A stretch of 64,000 nucleotides of DNA from Hallerella sp964397425 (GTDB taxonomy: Bacteria; Fibrobacterota; Fibrobacteria; Fibrobacterales; Fibrobacteraceae): the NCBI GenBank assembly GCA_964397425.1, contig CAYNID010000008.1:31909-95908 (forward strand), given 5' to 3'. Every line of letters starts with the position of its first letter. Position 1 is the first letter of the stretch. The notes under the pieces are model-generated. The model saw only the letters and a list, made by a program, of their open reading frames with translations. It was not told where the DNA came from and ran no database searches. Both the position numbers and the translations under genes were made by a program. Below, piece after piece: positions 51,941 to 60,897 of the stretch.

Positions 51941-54900
51941 TTAGGCTTTTTGACTGCGTTTTTGCTTCAGGTCTGTTGCTTTTGCCTTCACCTTGTGGAA
52001 AATCGCGTTCGGCAGCCAGAAGAAGGTCGGAACCAAATACATGGTCAAAATGCCCGACATCAAAAGTCCACCGACACTAGCGATACCCATCGGCTGAGTG
52101 GAAGTTGCGATATCGCCGCCAATGCCCAACGCCAGCGGCATCTGAGCGATAATGGAAGCGACAATCGCAAGCATAATGGCCTGGAATTTATCCTTACCGG
52201 CGGTCAGAATGGCAGAACGGCGTCCCATGCCACCTTTACGCATGTGCAAGTTTGCGGAATCCAAAAGAAGGATAGCGTTGTTCACCACGACACCGATAAG
52301 CATCACGATAGCCATGAAAGCAATCAATGAAAGAGGCTTTCCGGTGACAACCAGTGCGAAGATAACGCCGAGAGCGCCCATGGGGATGGTCATCATGATG
52401 ACAAACGGTTGGGCAAAGGATTCGAGGAGGGCGACAAGCAGGATGTAGGTTAGGAGAATTGCCATGACGATGGCCACGGAGAATTCTCTCACCATGTCTT
52501 CCTGCATATCCGCGTTTCCACCGAACGAGAATTCAACGTCTTCGGGGATGCCTTCCCACGTTTTCGAGGCCTTTGTGATTTCGCCCATGATGAGACCCGA
52601 AGTATAACCGGGGAGAAGGTTCATGGAAACTTCGGTGATACGCTTTTTCTGTTTGCGCATGATAGTCGTCGGCGACTGCGTATTTTCGACGTCGAAAATG
52701 GCGTTCATGGGAACATATCCCTTGGGCGTCAAAATCGGCAAATCGTAAACCTTCTGACGGGTATCGCGGTCGGATTCCCGCAAGCGGACGTAAACGTCGT
52801 ATTCTTCGCCATCTTCGGTATACTGGCTTGTTTCGTAACCGCTGATGTAAATATACGCCGCTGTCGCCGCAGACTGGAGCGTCATTCCGTAATCAGCCAA
52901 CGCTTTGCGGTTGGGAATAAAGGCGATTTCCGGTTTTCCCGCTTCGTAAGAAGATTTGACTTCGGTAACTCCAGGAAGGTTCATGATGAATTCTTTGGCG
53001 ATTTCCGAGGCTTTGTTGACGGAATCTCCATCGAATCCGCTGACTTCAAGCACAACGTCTCCGGATTGGTTACCGCCCATTTCTGTCGTACTCGAACTCT
53101 TGATGCTTATCCAGGCATCCGGAATGTCGGCAAGGATAGTGCGGAGAGAATCGATGATCTGTTCCGTTGAGCGGACACGGCCTTCGGTCTTGATATCTTT
53201 CAGCGTGATGCGCATGGAAGATTCATTGGTTCCCGTCATACCGGATTCACCGCCAACCGTGGAATAATAGCGTTTGAGTTCGGGAATGCCCTTGATGCGG
53301 CTTTCCACGACTTTTGTCAAACTGTCCATGGTTTCGACGTTTGTGCCGGAGGGCATTTCCATCGAAATTTTGATGACGCCTTCATCGCTTTTGGGCATCA
53401 GTTCCACAGACATGTACTTGGTGACAAGAAGATAGGTAGCGGCAATCAAAGCGCAAAGAACGAGGAACTGGAAAATGACACCTGGAATCGAAAGGGCTGC
53501 AGACAGGGTCTTCAGATAAATTTTCCGAACCCAATTCATGAAGATGGGGAAAAGTCCAAGGAATTTGCCCACAATGCCCGGTTTTTCTTCAACAAAAGTT
53601 CCGTCAGCATTCTTCTTTTTGCCTTTGAAGAGGTAAGCGGCCATCAGAGGTGTCAACGTGAATGTGATTAGCAGCGAAACTAAAGTAGCGAAGACCATCG
53701 TCAAACCGTAGTTGCGGAAGAACGAGCCGGCGATGGATTTCATAAAGGCAATCGGAACGAACACGCACACGTTGGTGAGGGTAGACGCCATAATGGCGAC
53801 CGTGATTTCTGTCGTTCCGTGGAAAGCGGCTTCTTTCGGTTCTAATCCGGAATCCAATTTGTCGGAAATGTTTTCTAGAACGACAATGGAGTTGGTGACC
53901 AAAAGCCCCACTGCGCTAGAAAGAGCCATCAAAGTCATGATATTGATGGAGAATCCGGCAAAATACATGAACGTGAACGCGCCAATGACCGAAATCGGCA
54001 TGGTCAAAGCCGCAATGAACATCGTACTGAACTTTCCGAGGAAGAGGAGCAGGATGATGGCGGTCAGGACGATGGCGATTTCAATGTTCGAAATCACGTT
54101 GTCGAGAGATTCTTGAACCTTTTCCGCTTGGTTGTAAACCAGGTGAAGTTCAAATCCTTTGGGCAAAGTCTGGTTGATTTTTTCAACACGCTTCAAAACG
54201 TTGTTCGCCACTTCGACGATACTGGCATCGGAACGTTTTTTGATGTCAAAACCAACAGAAGATTCACCGTTATAGCGGGAATAAGACGTGATGTCCGCAA
54301 TGGTATCCTTGATTGTGGCGATGTCGGAAAGACGGATGACCCCTTTGCTTGTGGGAATTTCCATCTGGCGGATTTCTTCGAGAGATTCGAATTTTCCGCG
54401 GGTACGGGTTCCCGTATTTTTACGGATGCCGCGGATATCACCAGCCGGGAAGTTGACGTTCGCCGCTTGCAAAAGTCCCATGACTGTCGCCGGATCGGCT
54501 CCGCGGGAAAGCAAATCTTCTTTGCGGAGTTCCACGACGATTTGACGCGTCGTTCCACCGAACAGGTCCACGCTGGCGACACCAGAAGTTGCCGTAAGCT
54601 GCGGCTTGATTTCGTCATCCGCTTTTTGGCGGAGTTCCGTGGAGCTCGTCGGGCCGGTGAACGCAAAGCTCATGATGGCGCTGGCGTTGATGTCCACTTT
54701 CGAAATGATCGGGCTTTCGACAGCGTCCGGGAAGTTGGCCGCCGCTTGCGAAATCTTGTCGCGAACGTCGGCTGCCGCCACATCGATATCCGTCCCCATT
54801 TCGAACATGATGATGAAAATGGCATAGTGTTCCATGCCATAGGCTTTGGTGTAGTCGATACCGTCAATCAACTCGACTTGGTCTTCGACCGGTTTGATGA

Positions 54901-55081
54901 CAGTTGTTTCCAGTTCTTCTGGAGTGGCACCCGTATACTGGACGACAGCGGTCACAACGGGAACTTCGAAGTCTGGCATCATGTTGACGGGCATCATCGA
55001 GTAGGTATAAATACCGAAGACGACGACGGTCAAAAGAACCATCAACATGGTAATCGGTTTGTAAATACTTGCCTTAATCAT
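51941..55081 (-). CDS. RND efflux transporter permease (AcrB/MexB-like)
   Basis: A 1046-residue HAE-type RND pump with twelve predicted membrane helices and two large periplasmic loops. Visible blocks are the N-terminal PITMLMVLLTVVVFGIYTYS, GATPEELETTVIKPVEDQVE, the TM4 region IMTLMALSSAVGLLVTNSIV, and MLIGVVVNNAILLLDSANL followed by a C-terminal half GDIATSTQPMGIASVGGLLM. It exports hydrophobic compounds using the proton gradient (HME metal pumps look different in TM4). It is the last gene of the tolC-adaptor-permease operon, 21 bases after the adaptor, with GGAG upstream of the ATG. Substrates are unknown. Confidence 0.95.
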   Translation of the reverse strand: MIKASIYKPITMLMVLLTVVVFGIYTYSMMPVNMMPDFEVPVVTAVVQYTGATPEELETTVIKPVEDQVELIDGIDYTKAYGMEHYAIFIIMFEMGTDIDVAAADVRDKISQAAANFPDAVESPIISKVDINASAIMSFAFTGPTSSTELRQKADDEIKPQLTATSGVASVDLFGGTTRQIVVELRKEDLLSRGADPATVMGLLQAANVNFPAGDIRGIRKNTGTRTRGKFESLEEIRQMEIPTSKGVIRLSDIATIKDTIADITSYSRYNGESSVGFDIKKRSDASIVEVANNVLKRVEKINQTLPKGFELHLVYNQAEKVQESLDNVISNIEIAIVLTAIILLLFLGKFSTMFIAALTMPISVIGAFTFMYFAGFSINIMTLMALSSAVGLLVTNSIVVLENISDKLDSGLEPKEAAFHGTTEITVAIMASTLTNVCVFVPIAFMKSIAGSFFRNYGLTMVFATLVSLLITFTLTPLMAAYLFKGKKKNADGTFVEEKPGIVGKFLGLFPIFMNWVRKIYLKTLSAALSIPGVIFQFLVLCALIAATYLLVTKYMSVELMPKSDEGVIKISMEMPSGTNVETMDSLTKVVESRIKGIPELKRYYSTVGGESGMTGTNESSMRITLKDIKTEGRVRSTEQIIDSLRTILADIPDAWISIKSSSTTEMGGNQSGDVVLEVSGFDGDSVNKASEIAKEFIMNLPGVTEVKSSYEAGKPEIAFIPNRKALADYGMTLQSAATAAYIYISGYETSQYTEDGEEYDVYVRLRESDRDTRQKVYDLPILTPKGYVPMNAIFDVENTQSPTTIMRKQKKRITEVSMNLLPGYTSGLIMGEITKASKTWEGIPEDVEFSFGGNADMQEDMVREFSVAIVMAILLTYILLVALLESFAQPFVIMMTIPMGALGVIFALVVTGKPLSLIAFMAIVMLIGVVVNNAILLLDSANLHMRKGGMGRRSAILTAGKDKFQAIMLAIVASIIAQMPLALGIGGDIATSTQPMGIASVGGLLMSGILTMYLVPTFFWLPNAIFHKVKAKATDLKQKRSQKA

Positions 55082-55102
55082 GCAAAATTCTCCAGTCCAA
55101 GA

Positions 55103-56146
55103 TTATTCGAGGATGAGCACTTTGTCGCCATCATTCACCTTGGATACGCCTTCGGTGATGACTTTGTCGCCCACTTCGATTCCGGAAAGAATTTGTGTCG
55201 TTTCGTTTCCAACAATACCCAACGAGACGATTTTGCGCTTGGCTTTGCCTTCTTCGTCGACAATCCACGCAAAGTTCACACCGTCTTTGTAAGTGATGGC
55301 ATCATTCGGAACGCTTACCCCTTTGACATCGCCAGCGTGAATGCGGGCAGTGAGGAACATACCGGGGAGCAATTTATGCTTCTTGTTCGGGAAGGTGATT
55401 TCCACGGGGAAGAAACGGGTCGTGGTGTTTGCCGCCAAAGGAACCAGGGAAACTTTTCCTTTGAACGTTTCGCCGTTCAAGGTGATTTCCGCCGAGGCGC
55501 CTTTTTTGAAGAGTCCGATATCTTGCGTAATGACGTCGAGTTTGAGAATCACCTGGTCGAGATTCGCAATCGTGAAGAGCTTGTCTCCAGGGTTCGGAAC
55601 TTCGCCCACTTTGATGTTCACTTCGGTCACCGTTCCCGCAGTCGGAGCGAGTACGAGAGTCGCACGGCGCGCCTGTTCGAGCTGCATCTTGGCAACATCG
55701 AGCTGCGTTTGCAGCTGATCGATTTCCTGTTGCGAAACACCGCCCTTCGCCTGGACTTCTTTCATGCGTTCCAGGGTCTTTTCGGTCATCTTGATCTGGG
55801 CTTCGGCTTGTTGATAATTCGAATTGTCGCCCGTGAAAAGGTATTCGGCAAGGACCTGGTCTTTTGAAACTTTGGATCCAACCTGGACATTCGTTTTGGA
55901 AATCGGATCGGACATTTTGGCGACAGCGTACGTTTGCTGGCTGCCTTCGATCGTGCCGTTAAATTCGCGGAAATCCGCTTTCTTTTCCGTCTGTGCCGAA
56001 ACAATCCGGACGGGCTTGCCCTTTGCCGCCTGGACTTCTTCCATGGTCGGGGCTTGGGCTTTTTGATCCTTCTCGGCGTTGCAAGCCGCAAGGAGCAGGG
56101 AAAGAGCTGCAAGGGAAATGAATTTTGTAGAAATCATGTTTTTCAT
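55103..56146 (-). CDS. RND efflux periplasmic adaptor lipoprotein
   Basis: A 347-residue membrane-fusion protein: signal with lipobox LLAAC, a lipoyl-like half (YAVAKMSDPISKTNVQVGSK), a coiled-coil hairpin (about 105-165), the second lipoyl half (TLVLAPTAGTVTEVNIKVGE), and a beta-barrel and membrane-proximal part (MFLTARIHAGDVKGVSVPND). It links the inner-membrane permease to the outer-membrane channel. GAGGA precedes the ATG. It lies 9 bases after the TolC-type gene and 21 before the permease gene. Confidence 0.94.
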   Translation of the reverse strand: MKNMISTKFISLAALSLLLAACNAEKDQKAQAPTMEEVQAAKGKPVRIVSAQTEKKADFREFNGTIEGSQQTYAVAKMSDPISKTNVQVGSKVSKDQVLAEYLFTGDNSNYQQAEAQIKMTEKTLERMKEVQAKGGVSQQEIDQLQTQLDVAKMQLEQARRATLVLAPTAGTVTEVNIKVGEVPNPGDKLFTIANLDQVILKLDVITQDIGLFKKGASAEITLNGETFKGKVSLVPLAANTTTRFFPVEITFPNKKHKLLPGMFLTARIHAGDVKGVSVPNDAITYKDGVNFAWIVDEEGKAKRKIVSLGIVGNETTQILSGIEVGDKVITEGVSKVNDGDKVLILE

Positions 56147-56155
56147 AGCTTCCTC

Positions 56156-57544
56156 TTAATATTCTCCGGTGGCTTTCAGGAGTGCGTTGTACGCTTTGTT
56201 CCAATCGATGATGGCCGAAAGGTAGTTGAGCTTGGCGTTTTTCAGGCTCATGTTCGCATCGAGATAGTTGAGTTGGGTTTCACGACCGGCTTTGTAAGCG
56301 GTTTCGGTCATGTCCAAATTCTTTTGCGCCAAATCCACGTGGCGGGATTGAATTTCTATCTGGCGTTCTGCGTCGTCCATTGTATTTTGCGCAGAGCCAA
56401 TTTCAAGACGGATTCCGCGTTCTGCATTTTCTTTTTGAATTTGCGTCTTGCGGAGGTCGGTTTTCGCTTGTACAACGGCTTCTTTTGTCTTCATGCCGTT
56501 AAAAAGGTTCATGGAAAAGTTCAGGTAAACCTGCTTGGAAATGTTGTCGTCCCAATCCGGAGCGTCCCATTTAAAGAAACGGTTCTGACCATTTTGATAG
56601 GTGATGGAGCCGCCCAACACGAGCGTGGGCTTGTAACCGCCTTCTTCAATGTCGATGTTGTCTTGATACATCTTGGCACTTTCATCAAGCTGGGCGAGTT
56701 CCTTGCGGCGCTGCCGGACATTTTCCATGTTCGTGTCCGGGAGGGCGAAATTGCCCTGCTTGGGATCGCGGAGTTCGCCCTTGAATTCCGCATTGCCGTC
56801 CCACGGGAGTCCCATCGTGTTGAGCAGGGCGTTCCGTGCGACAATCCGGTCCTTTTTGGTCTTTTCAAAAGAGGTTTGCAATTCGTCCATGGAAATCTGG
56901 GCGCGGATTTGATCGAGTTCCGTCGCAAGCCCGCTTTTGACCGCCTGGTCCACGTAGTCCAAGTGTTCCTGGAGCTGGGCGATGCTTTCTTGGAGAATCA
57001 CCAAGGCGGAATCCAGGTAGAGAAGCTGGTCAAAGGCGTTTTCCACGTCGTACCGGACTTTTTCTTTGGCCGATTCCAGGGAAATTTCGCTCAACCGTTC
57101 ATAAGACTTGGCGATTTTGATTCCCGTGCCCACTTTTCCCTGGGCATAAAGAACTTGAGTCGCGGAAATTCCCACCTGGGTTCCCCAGCGGTAGCCGCCC
57201 ATGGCGCCAAGCCCGTAATTCACGCCATCGAGAACACCAGCGAGAATCCTTTCATTTTTGGTCGCGGTGCTGTCAAGCATATTCTGGATGGCATTGGATT
57301 TCTTGACGTCGGAGACTCCGAAGTTCCTCGCGTAGGTGGCGCTCAAGTCCACCGTGGGCATGGCGCTGCCATAGCCCGAAGAAACTTGGGATTTTGCCGA
57401 TGCGACAGTCTGTTCTGCTGTTTTGATATCGGCGGAATTTTCCAACGCGATTTTTACGGCATCGTCTCGCGTGTAAGATGTCGCCCAAACCGGGATTGCC
57501 GTAAGGACTCCCAGCAGGGTGAGGTTGGAAAGGAATCGGTTCAT
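56156..57544 (-). CDS. TolC-family outer membrane efflux channel
   Basis: A 462-residue outer-membrane factor with a signal peptide (1-22). It has two repeats of long helices: NSADIKTAEQTVASAKSQVS and ESIAQLQEHLDYVDQAVKSG in the first, QVYLNFSMNLFNGMKTKEAV and EIGSAQNTMDDAERQIEIQS in the second. The spacing fits the TolC/OEP fold. It forms the exit duct for the RND pump encoded by the next two genes. AAAGGA nine bases before the ATG and a TAnnTTTG box 43-50 bases upstream support the start and place the operon promoter here. Confidence 0.94.
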   Translation of the reverse strand: MNRFLSNLTLLGVLTAIPVWATSYTRDDAVKIALENSADIKTAEQTVASAKSQVSSGYGSAMPTVDLSATYARNFGVSDVKKSNAIQNMLDSTATKNERILAGVLDGVNYGLGAMGGYRWGTQVGISATQVLYAQGKVGTGIKIAKSYERLSEISLESAKEKVRYDVENAFDQLLYLDSALVILQESIAQLQEHLDYVDQAVKSGLATELDQIRAQISMDELQTSFEKTKKDRIVARNALLNTMGLPWDGNAEFKGELRDPKQGNFALPDTNMENVRQRRKELAQLDESAKMYQDNIDIEEGGYKPTLVLGGSITYQNGQNRFFKWDAPDWDDNISKQVYLNFSMNLFNGMKTKEAVVQAKTDLRKTQIQKENAERGIRLEIGSAQNTMDDAERQIEIQSRHVDLAQKNLDMTETAYKAGRETQLNYLDANMSLKNAKLNYLSAIIDWNKAYNALLKATGEY

Positions 57545-57586
57545 TCAGCAATATTCCTTTGTTAGAGAAGTTTAATAAACTGCACC

Positions 57587-57594
57587 CAAATTTA
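57587..57594 (-). promoter_or_regulatory. TAnnTTTG-type box upstream of the efflux operon
   Basis: TAAATTTG on the minus strand, 43-50 bases before the tolC-type ATG, in the 184-base spacer after cstA. No good -33 TTG is obvious at the right distance. Confidence 0.4.
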
Positions 57595-57728
57595 GCAAAA
57601 AGGGTCCGTTGAAACGATAAATTTAGCCCGTATTGTTTGACAACGTGCATTTTTGACGGACAAATTGCAAATTTGCACCGGGAAAATTCAAAGTCCCTAA
57701 AATTCAAAAAGGGGCCCTGTGACAGAAA

Positions 57729-59258
57729 TCACTTTTGACGAAATTCCCGGGAAGCGTCCCAAGAATCGGGGTCAAACTCATTTTGCCGTTTGAAAAGCGA
57801 AGTTCCCCGGCGATAAAGCAAAATGGCGAGGATGATGGACGAAGCTGCGGCAAGAGTCAGGGCCAGTCCGTAAGGAAGTCCAAATCCGACAGGAGCGCCC
57901 TTCAGATTTTCCGGGCTTACCCAATAGATGTAACTGCACACGATGAACGTCATGAACATGCACGGGAGAAGCGTCACCCAGAAGTTTTTCCCTTTGGCGC
58001 GGAGATAAACGGTAGAAACGCAGAGGCTGCAAACGGCCATCACCTGATTTGACCAGCTGAAATAGTTCCAAAGGATATTGAACCCATCCGCGTTGAAATT
58101 GCTCCAAAGGATGAGCACGGCGCAGATGCCGAAAATGGGAATGGTGAGGATCAAACGGTTCCTCGCGCTTTTCTGGTCAAAATCCAGAAGTTCGGCAATC
58201 GTCAGTCGAAGGCTCCGGAGGGAAGTGTCGCCGCTCGTTATCGCCAAGATGATAACACCGACAACGACCAAAATGGAGACCGGAGCGAAAGGCAAAACGG
58301 TTGTCACCAGTTTGCTGAGAACTTGCACGCCCGAAGCGCCGTTCAACAGCTCAGGCATCTTGTGGTAAATGAACATGCCGCCTGCAGCCCAAATCATGCC
58401 GATAAGGCCCTCGACAATCATCATGCCGTAAAATGTTTGCCTGCCGACTTTTTCAGACTTTTCCGTCCGGGCGACAATCGGGCTCTGTGTGCTGTGGAAT
58501 CCGCTGATGATGCCGCAAGCGATGGTGACGAACAACATGGGAATGATGGGCTGACCGTTCGGATGCCTGTGGAAATTGGCTGCGAAATTTTTGACGTCAA
58601 ATTCATCGAGAATTCCGATTTCCGGGAGGATTCCAATGAGAATGGCGGCAGAGGCTAAAATCAGCAGCGCGCCGAAAATGGGATAAATGCGCCCAATGAT
58701 TTTGTCAATGGGGAAAAAGGTGCTGGCGAAATAATAAGCGAAAATGATGGCGACGGAAATCCAGAAAATTGTGGATGACGGATTGCCTTCGCCGACAATC
58801 ACAGGCGTATTGATGAGCCCTGCCGGCGTGTTGGTGAAAACGGCTCCGACAAAAATCAGCGCAACAGAGATGAGGAGCATCACCAATTTAGACGGTGTCC
58901 GCCCCAAGAATTTGTGAGAAAGCGCGGGAACGTTCATGCCGTTGTTCCGCATACTGACCATTCCGGAAAAATAATCGTGAACGGCTCCACCCAGGACGTT
59001 GCCGAGCGGCATCAGGATGAAAACAATCGCGCCAAATTTGATGCCGAGGATAACTCCGATGACGGGGCCTATTCCGGCGATGTTCAGCAGTTGGACCAGA
59101 ACGTTTTTCCAGTGAGGCAGCACCATGCGGTCGACCCCGTCCGGATTTTCAAGCGCAGGCGTTTTTCTATCATCCGGATTAAAAATACGCTCCACGAATT
59201 TTCCGTAAGTAAAATAGCCACCGATGAGAATGGCGATTCCAATGAGGAATGTTATCAT
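57729..59258 (-). CDS. CstA-family carbon starvation / small organic acid carrier
   Basis: A 509-residue membrane protein of the CstA/BtsT group: PHWKNVLVQLLNIAGIGPVI, GAIVFILMPLGNVLGGAVHD, and GFHSTQSPIVARTEKSEKVG are hallmark stretches. About 13 hydrophobic segments are seen. E. coli CstA and BtsT take up peptides and pyruvate, and BtsT is a pyruvate:H+ symporter. It is shorter than E. coli CstA (701), matching the shorter branch common in Bacteroidota and Clostridia. GAGGC precedes the ATG; a TAAATTTG box lies 50 bases upstream. Confidence 0.9.
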   Translation of the reverse strand: MITFLIGIAILIGGYFTYGKFVERIFNPDDRKTPALENPDGVDRMVLPHWKNVLVQLLNIAGIGPVIGVILGIKFGAIVFILMPLGNVLGGAVHDYFSGMVSMRNNGMNVPALSHKFLGRTPSKLVMLLISVALIFVGAVFTNTPAGLINTPVIVGEGNPSSTIFWISVAIIFAYYFASTFFPIDKIIGRIYPIFGALLILASAAILIGILPEIGILDEFDVKNFAANFHRHPNGQPIIPMLFVTIACGIISGFHSTQSPIVARTEKSEKVGRQTFYGMMIVEGLIGMIWAAGGMFIYHKMPELLNGASGVQVLSKLVTTVLPFAPVSILVVVGVIILAITSGDTSLRSLRLTIAELLDFDQKSARNRLILTIPIFGICAVLILWSNFNADGFNILWNYFSWSNQVMAVCSLCVSTVYLRAKGKNFWVTLLPCMFMTFIVCSYIYWVSPENLKGAPVGFGLPYGLALTLAAASSIILAILLYRRGTSLFKRQNEFDPDSWDASREFRQK

Positions 59259-59307
59259 TTTTGAGCCTCTGACAAATGCTTAGGGGGCTTATCCCCGGAA
59301 AGCGTTT

Positions 59308-59315
59308 CAAATTTA
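59308..59315 (-). promoter_or_regulatory. TAnnTTTG-type box upstream of cstA-like gene
   Basis: TAAATTTG on the minus strand in the 74-base gap between the SDR stop and the cstA-like start. A GGGG...CCCC hairpin (59284-59297) lies between the box and the gene, in the likely 5' UTR. Confidence 0.45.
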
Positions 59316-59332
59316 GCAAAGATGTCTATTTC

Positions 59333-59992
59333 TTACGGCCACACAAATTGGGCGTTCAAATCTTTTTCCCCGTTGTCAATCAAAATGTCTTGCCCTGTGC
59401 AATTCCGGTTGACGATGGTCAAGAAATAAATCCATTCGGCGATATCTTCGGGAGAAGCCCAACGTTTGAGCGGAGTCAGCGCCATAATTTTTTCCCATAG
59501 GCATTCGTCTTCCATGACGGGACGGTTGAATTCCGTGGAGACGCCACCGGGAGAAATGCTGTTGCAGGTCGCGCCGAATTTGGCAAGCCGGATGGCGGCG
59601 TTTTTCATATAAGCCAACAAGCCGCCTTTGGATGCGGAATATTCGGGAAATTCCGCCCCGGAGTGCGCCGAAGCGGAAGCGACAAACAAAACGGACCGGA
59701 TGGATTTTTGAAAAGCGTATTTTTCGACAAAATGCATGGAACCTTTCAAATTGACGTCGATATCCTTGCCGGAATTTTGAACGCCCGCATTGCTGACAAC
59801 GACGTTTGCAAAAGCATCCAATTGCGGCAGCGACTCTTCACGGGAAACGTCGACAATTTGATGATGATATTTTTCGTGCCGGATGCTTGGCGGCAAAAGG
59901 TCGAATCCAAAAACAGTCGCGCCTTTTTGCAAAAACAGTTTGGCGGTGGAAAGTCCTATTCCGCGGCTCGTACCACTGATAAAAACGTTCAT
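59333..59992 (-). CDS. short-chain dehydrogenase/reductase (SDR)
   Basis: A 219-residue SDR: the nucleotide site is ISGTSRGIGLSTAKLFLQKG, the NAG motif is VVSNAGVQNSG, the catalytic Ser lies in LFVASASAHSG and the catalytic Tyr-x3-Lys in EYSASKGGLLAYM. Substrate and cofactor are unknown. The ATG overlaps the stop of the VUT transporter gene (TCATGA), so the two are translationally coupled. Confidence 0.88.
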   Translation of the reverse strand: MNVFISGTSRGIGLSTAKLFLQKGATVFGFDLLPPSIRHEKYHHQIVDVSREESLPQLDAFANVVVSNAGVQNSGKDIDVNLKGSMHFVEKYAFQKSIRSVLFVASASAHSGAEFPEYSASKGGLLAYMKNAAIRLAKFGATCNSISPGGVSTEFNRPVMEDECLWEKIMALTPLKRWASPEDIAEWIYFLTIVNRNCTGQDILIDNGEKDLNAQFVWP

Positions 59993-60777
59993 GACAAATT
60001 TTCCCTGTGATTAAGGTATTCGCACCCGACACCTTCCCGTTCCCAAAGCCTGCAAATTTTGTAACCGATTGGGCTGAAGAGCATTTCGCAAAGGAGCTCC
60101 ATGACAGCTCCCGTCAAAGAACAAAAGGCGACTTGGGCAAAAGTCCAGCCGAAAAAGACGTGGCTGACGACTGCGGCAAAAATGAAGTTGTCGACAAACT
60201 GGGCGGCGAAAGTCGAAACGTAAGAACGGATAGCGAACTTTTTGAATCCCCTTGATTTTGTCCGAGAAGCTATCCAGTGGTTGACGACCGCGTTGACAAT
60301 CGAAGAACAGAACATGGCAAGGGCGGATCCGAAGACGACATACCAGGTGCCGCCGAATGTGGCGTTCAAAGCTTCGTTGGCGAAAGAAGCCGCCTCGGGC
60401 TGAGACTTTGAATAATGGTAAAATTCACCCCACATTCCCGGCGTGAACGACAAAACATGGAACAGCAGGAACACACATAAATTCACCAACAGCGCCATGA
60501 GCGAGACTTGAACGGCGGCTTTCGAACCAAACCGTTTGCAAATCATGTCCATGCACAAAAAAGAAACCCAACTGAGCAAAAATCCGCAATCCAAAGCCAG
60601 GTATTGAAAAGAAATCAGTTCCTTGTTCGCCAGCAAATTCATGCAAACGACAGAAACAAAAAAAAGACTGACTGTCAGCGATGGAATATTCCGAAATAAA
60701 AGAAAAAGTTCTTTCCCTTCACGGAATGCGAACTGTTTAACGGAAGAAACGGTTTGGAATGCGGAGAAATGTTTCAT
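59989..60777 (-). CDS. VUT-family (queuosine precursor-type) transporter
   Basis: A 262-residue membrane protein with about six hydrophobic segments: SLFFVSVVCMNLLANKELIS, LDCGFLLSWVSFLCMDMICK and RSYVSTFAAQFVDNFIFAAV match the VUT/YhhQ family, whose studied members import queuosine precursors such as preQ0 or preQ1. No queuosine-synthesis gene is adjacent. The start is set at ATG 60777; the frame stays open to 60852 without homology. A TATATTTG box lies 73-80 bases upstream. It forms an operon with the SDR gene. Confidence 0.85.
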   Translation of the reverse strand: MKHFSAFQTVSSVKQFAFREGKELFLLFRNIPSLTVSLFFVSVVCMNLLANKELISFQYLALDCGFLLSWVSFLCMDMICKRFGSKAAVQVSLMALLVNLCVFLLFHVLSFTPGMWGEFYHYSKSQPEAASFANEALNATFGGTWYVVFGSALAMFCSSIVNAVVNHWIASRTKSRGFKKFAIRSYVSTFAAQFVDNFIFAAVVSHVFFGWTFAQVAFCSLTGAVMELLCEMLFSPIGYKICRLWEREGVGCEYLNHRENLS

Positions 60778-60849
60778 CGTTGTTTTTTTAGGAAGGTTAG
60801 ACAAAGACTTCCGGAAAGCGCACGCGACATTGCAGCGATTTCCACGCGC

Positions 60850-60857
60850 CAAATATA
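60850..60857 (-). promoter_or_regulatory. TAnnTTTG-type box upstream of the VUT gene
   Basis: TATATTTG on the minus strand, in the 120-base spacer between the GLUG lipoprotein gene and the VUT gene. Confidence 0.4.
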
Positions 60858-60897
60858 ATCAAGACGCCCGAAACTGGCAAGAATGCCTAGAACGGAA

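Noticed and set aside
54113..55867. 584-codon open frame on the plus strand across the RND permease and adaptor genes
   Set aside because: It crosses the boundary of two well-supported genes on the other strand and encodes low-complexity His/Phe/Arg-rich text.
55934..57565. 543-codon open frame on the plus strand across adaptor and TolC-type genes
   Set aside because: Shadow of the minus-strand genes, which have full-length homology and proper start signals.
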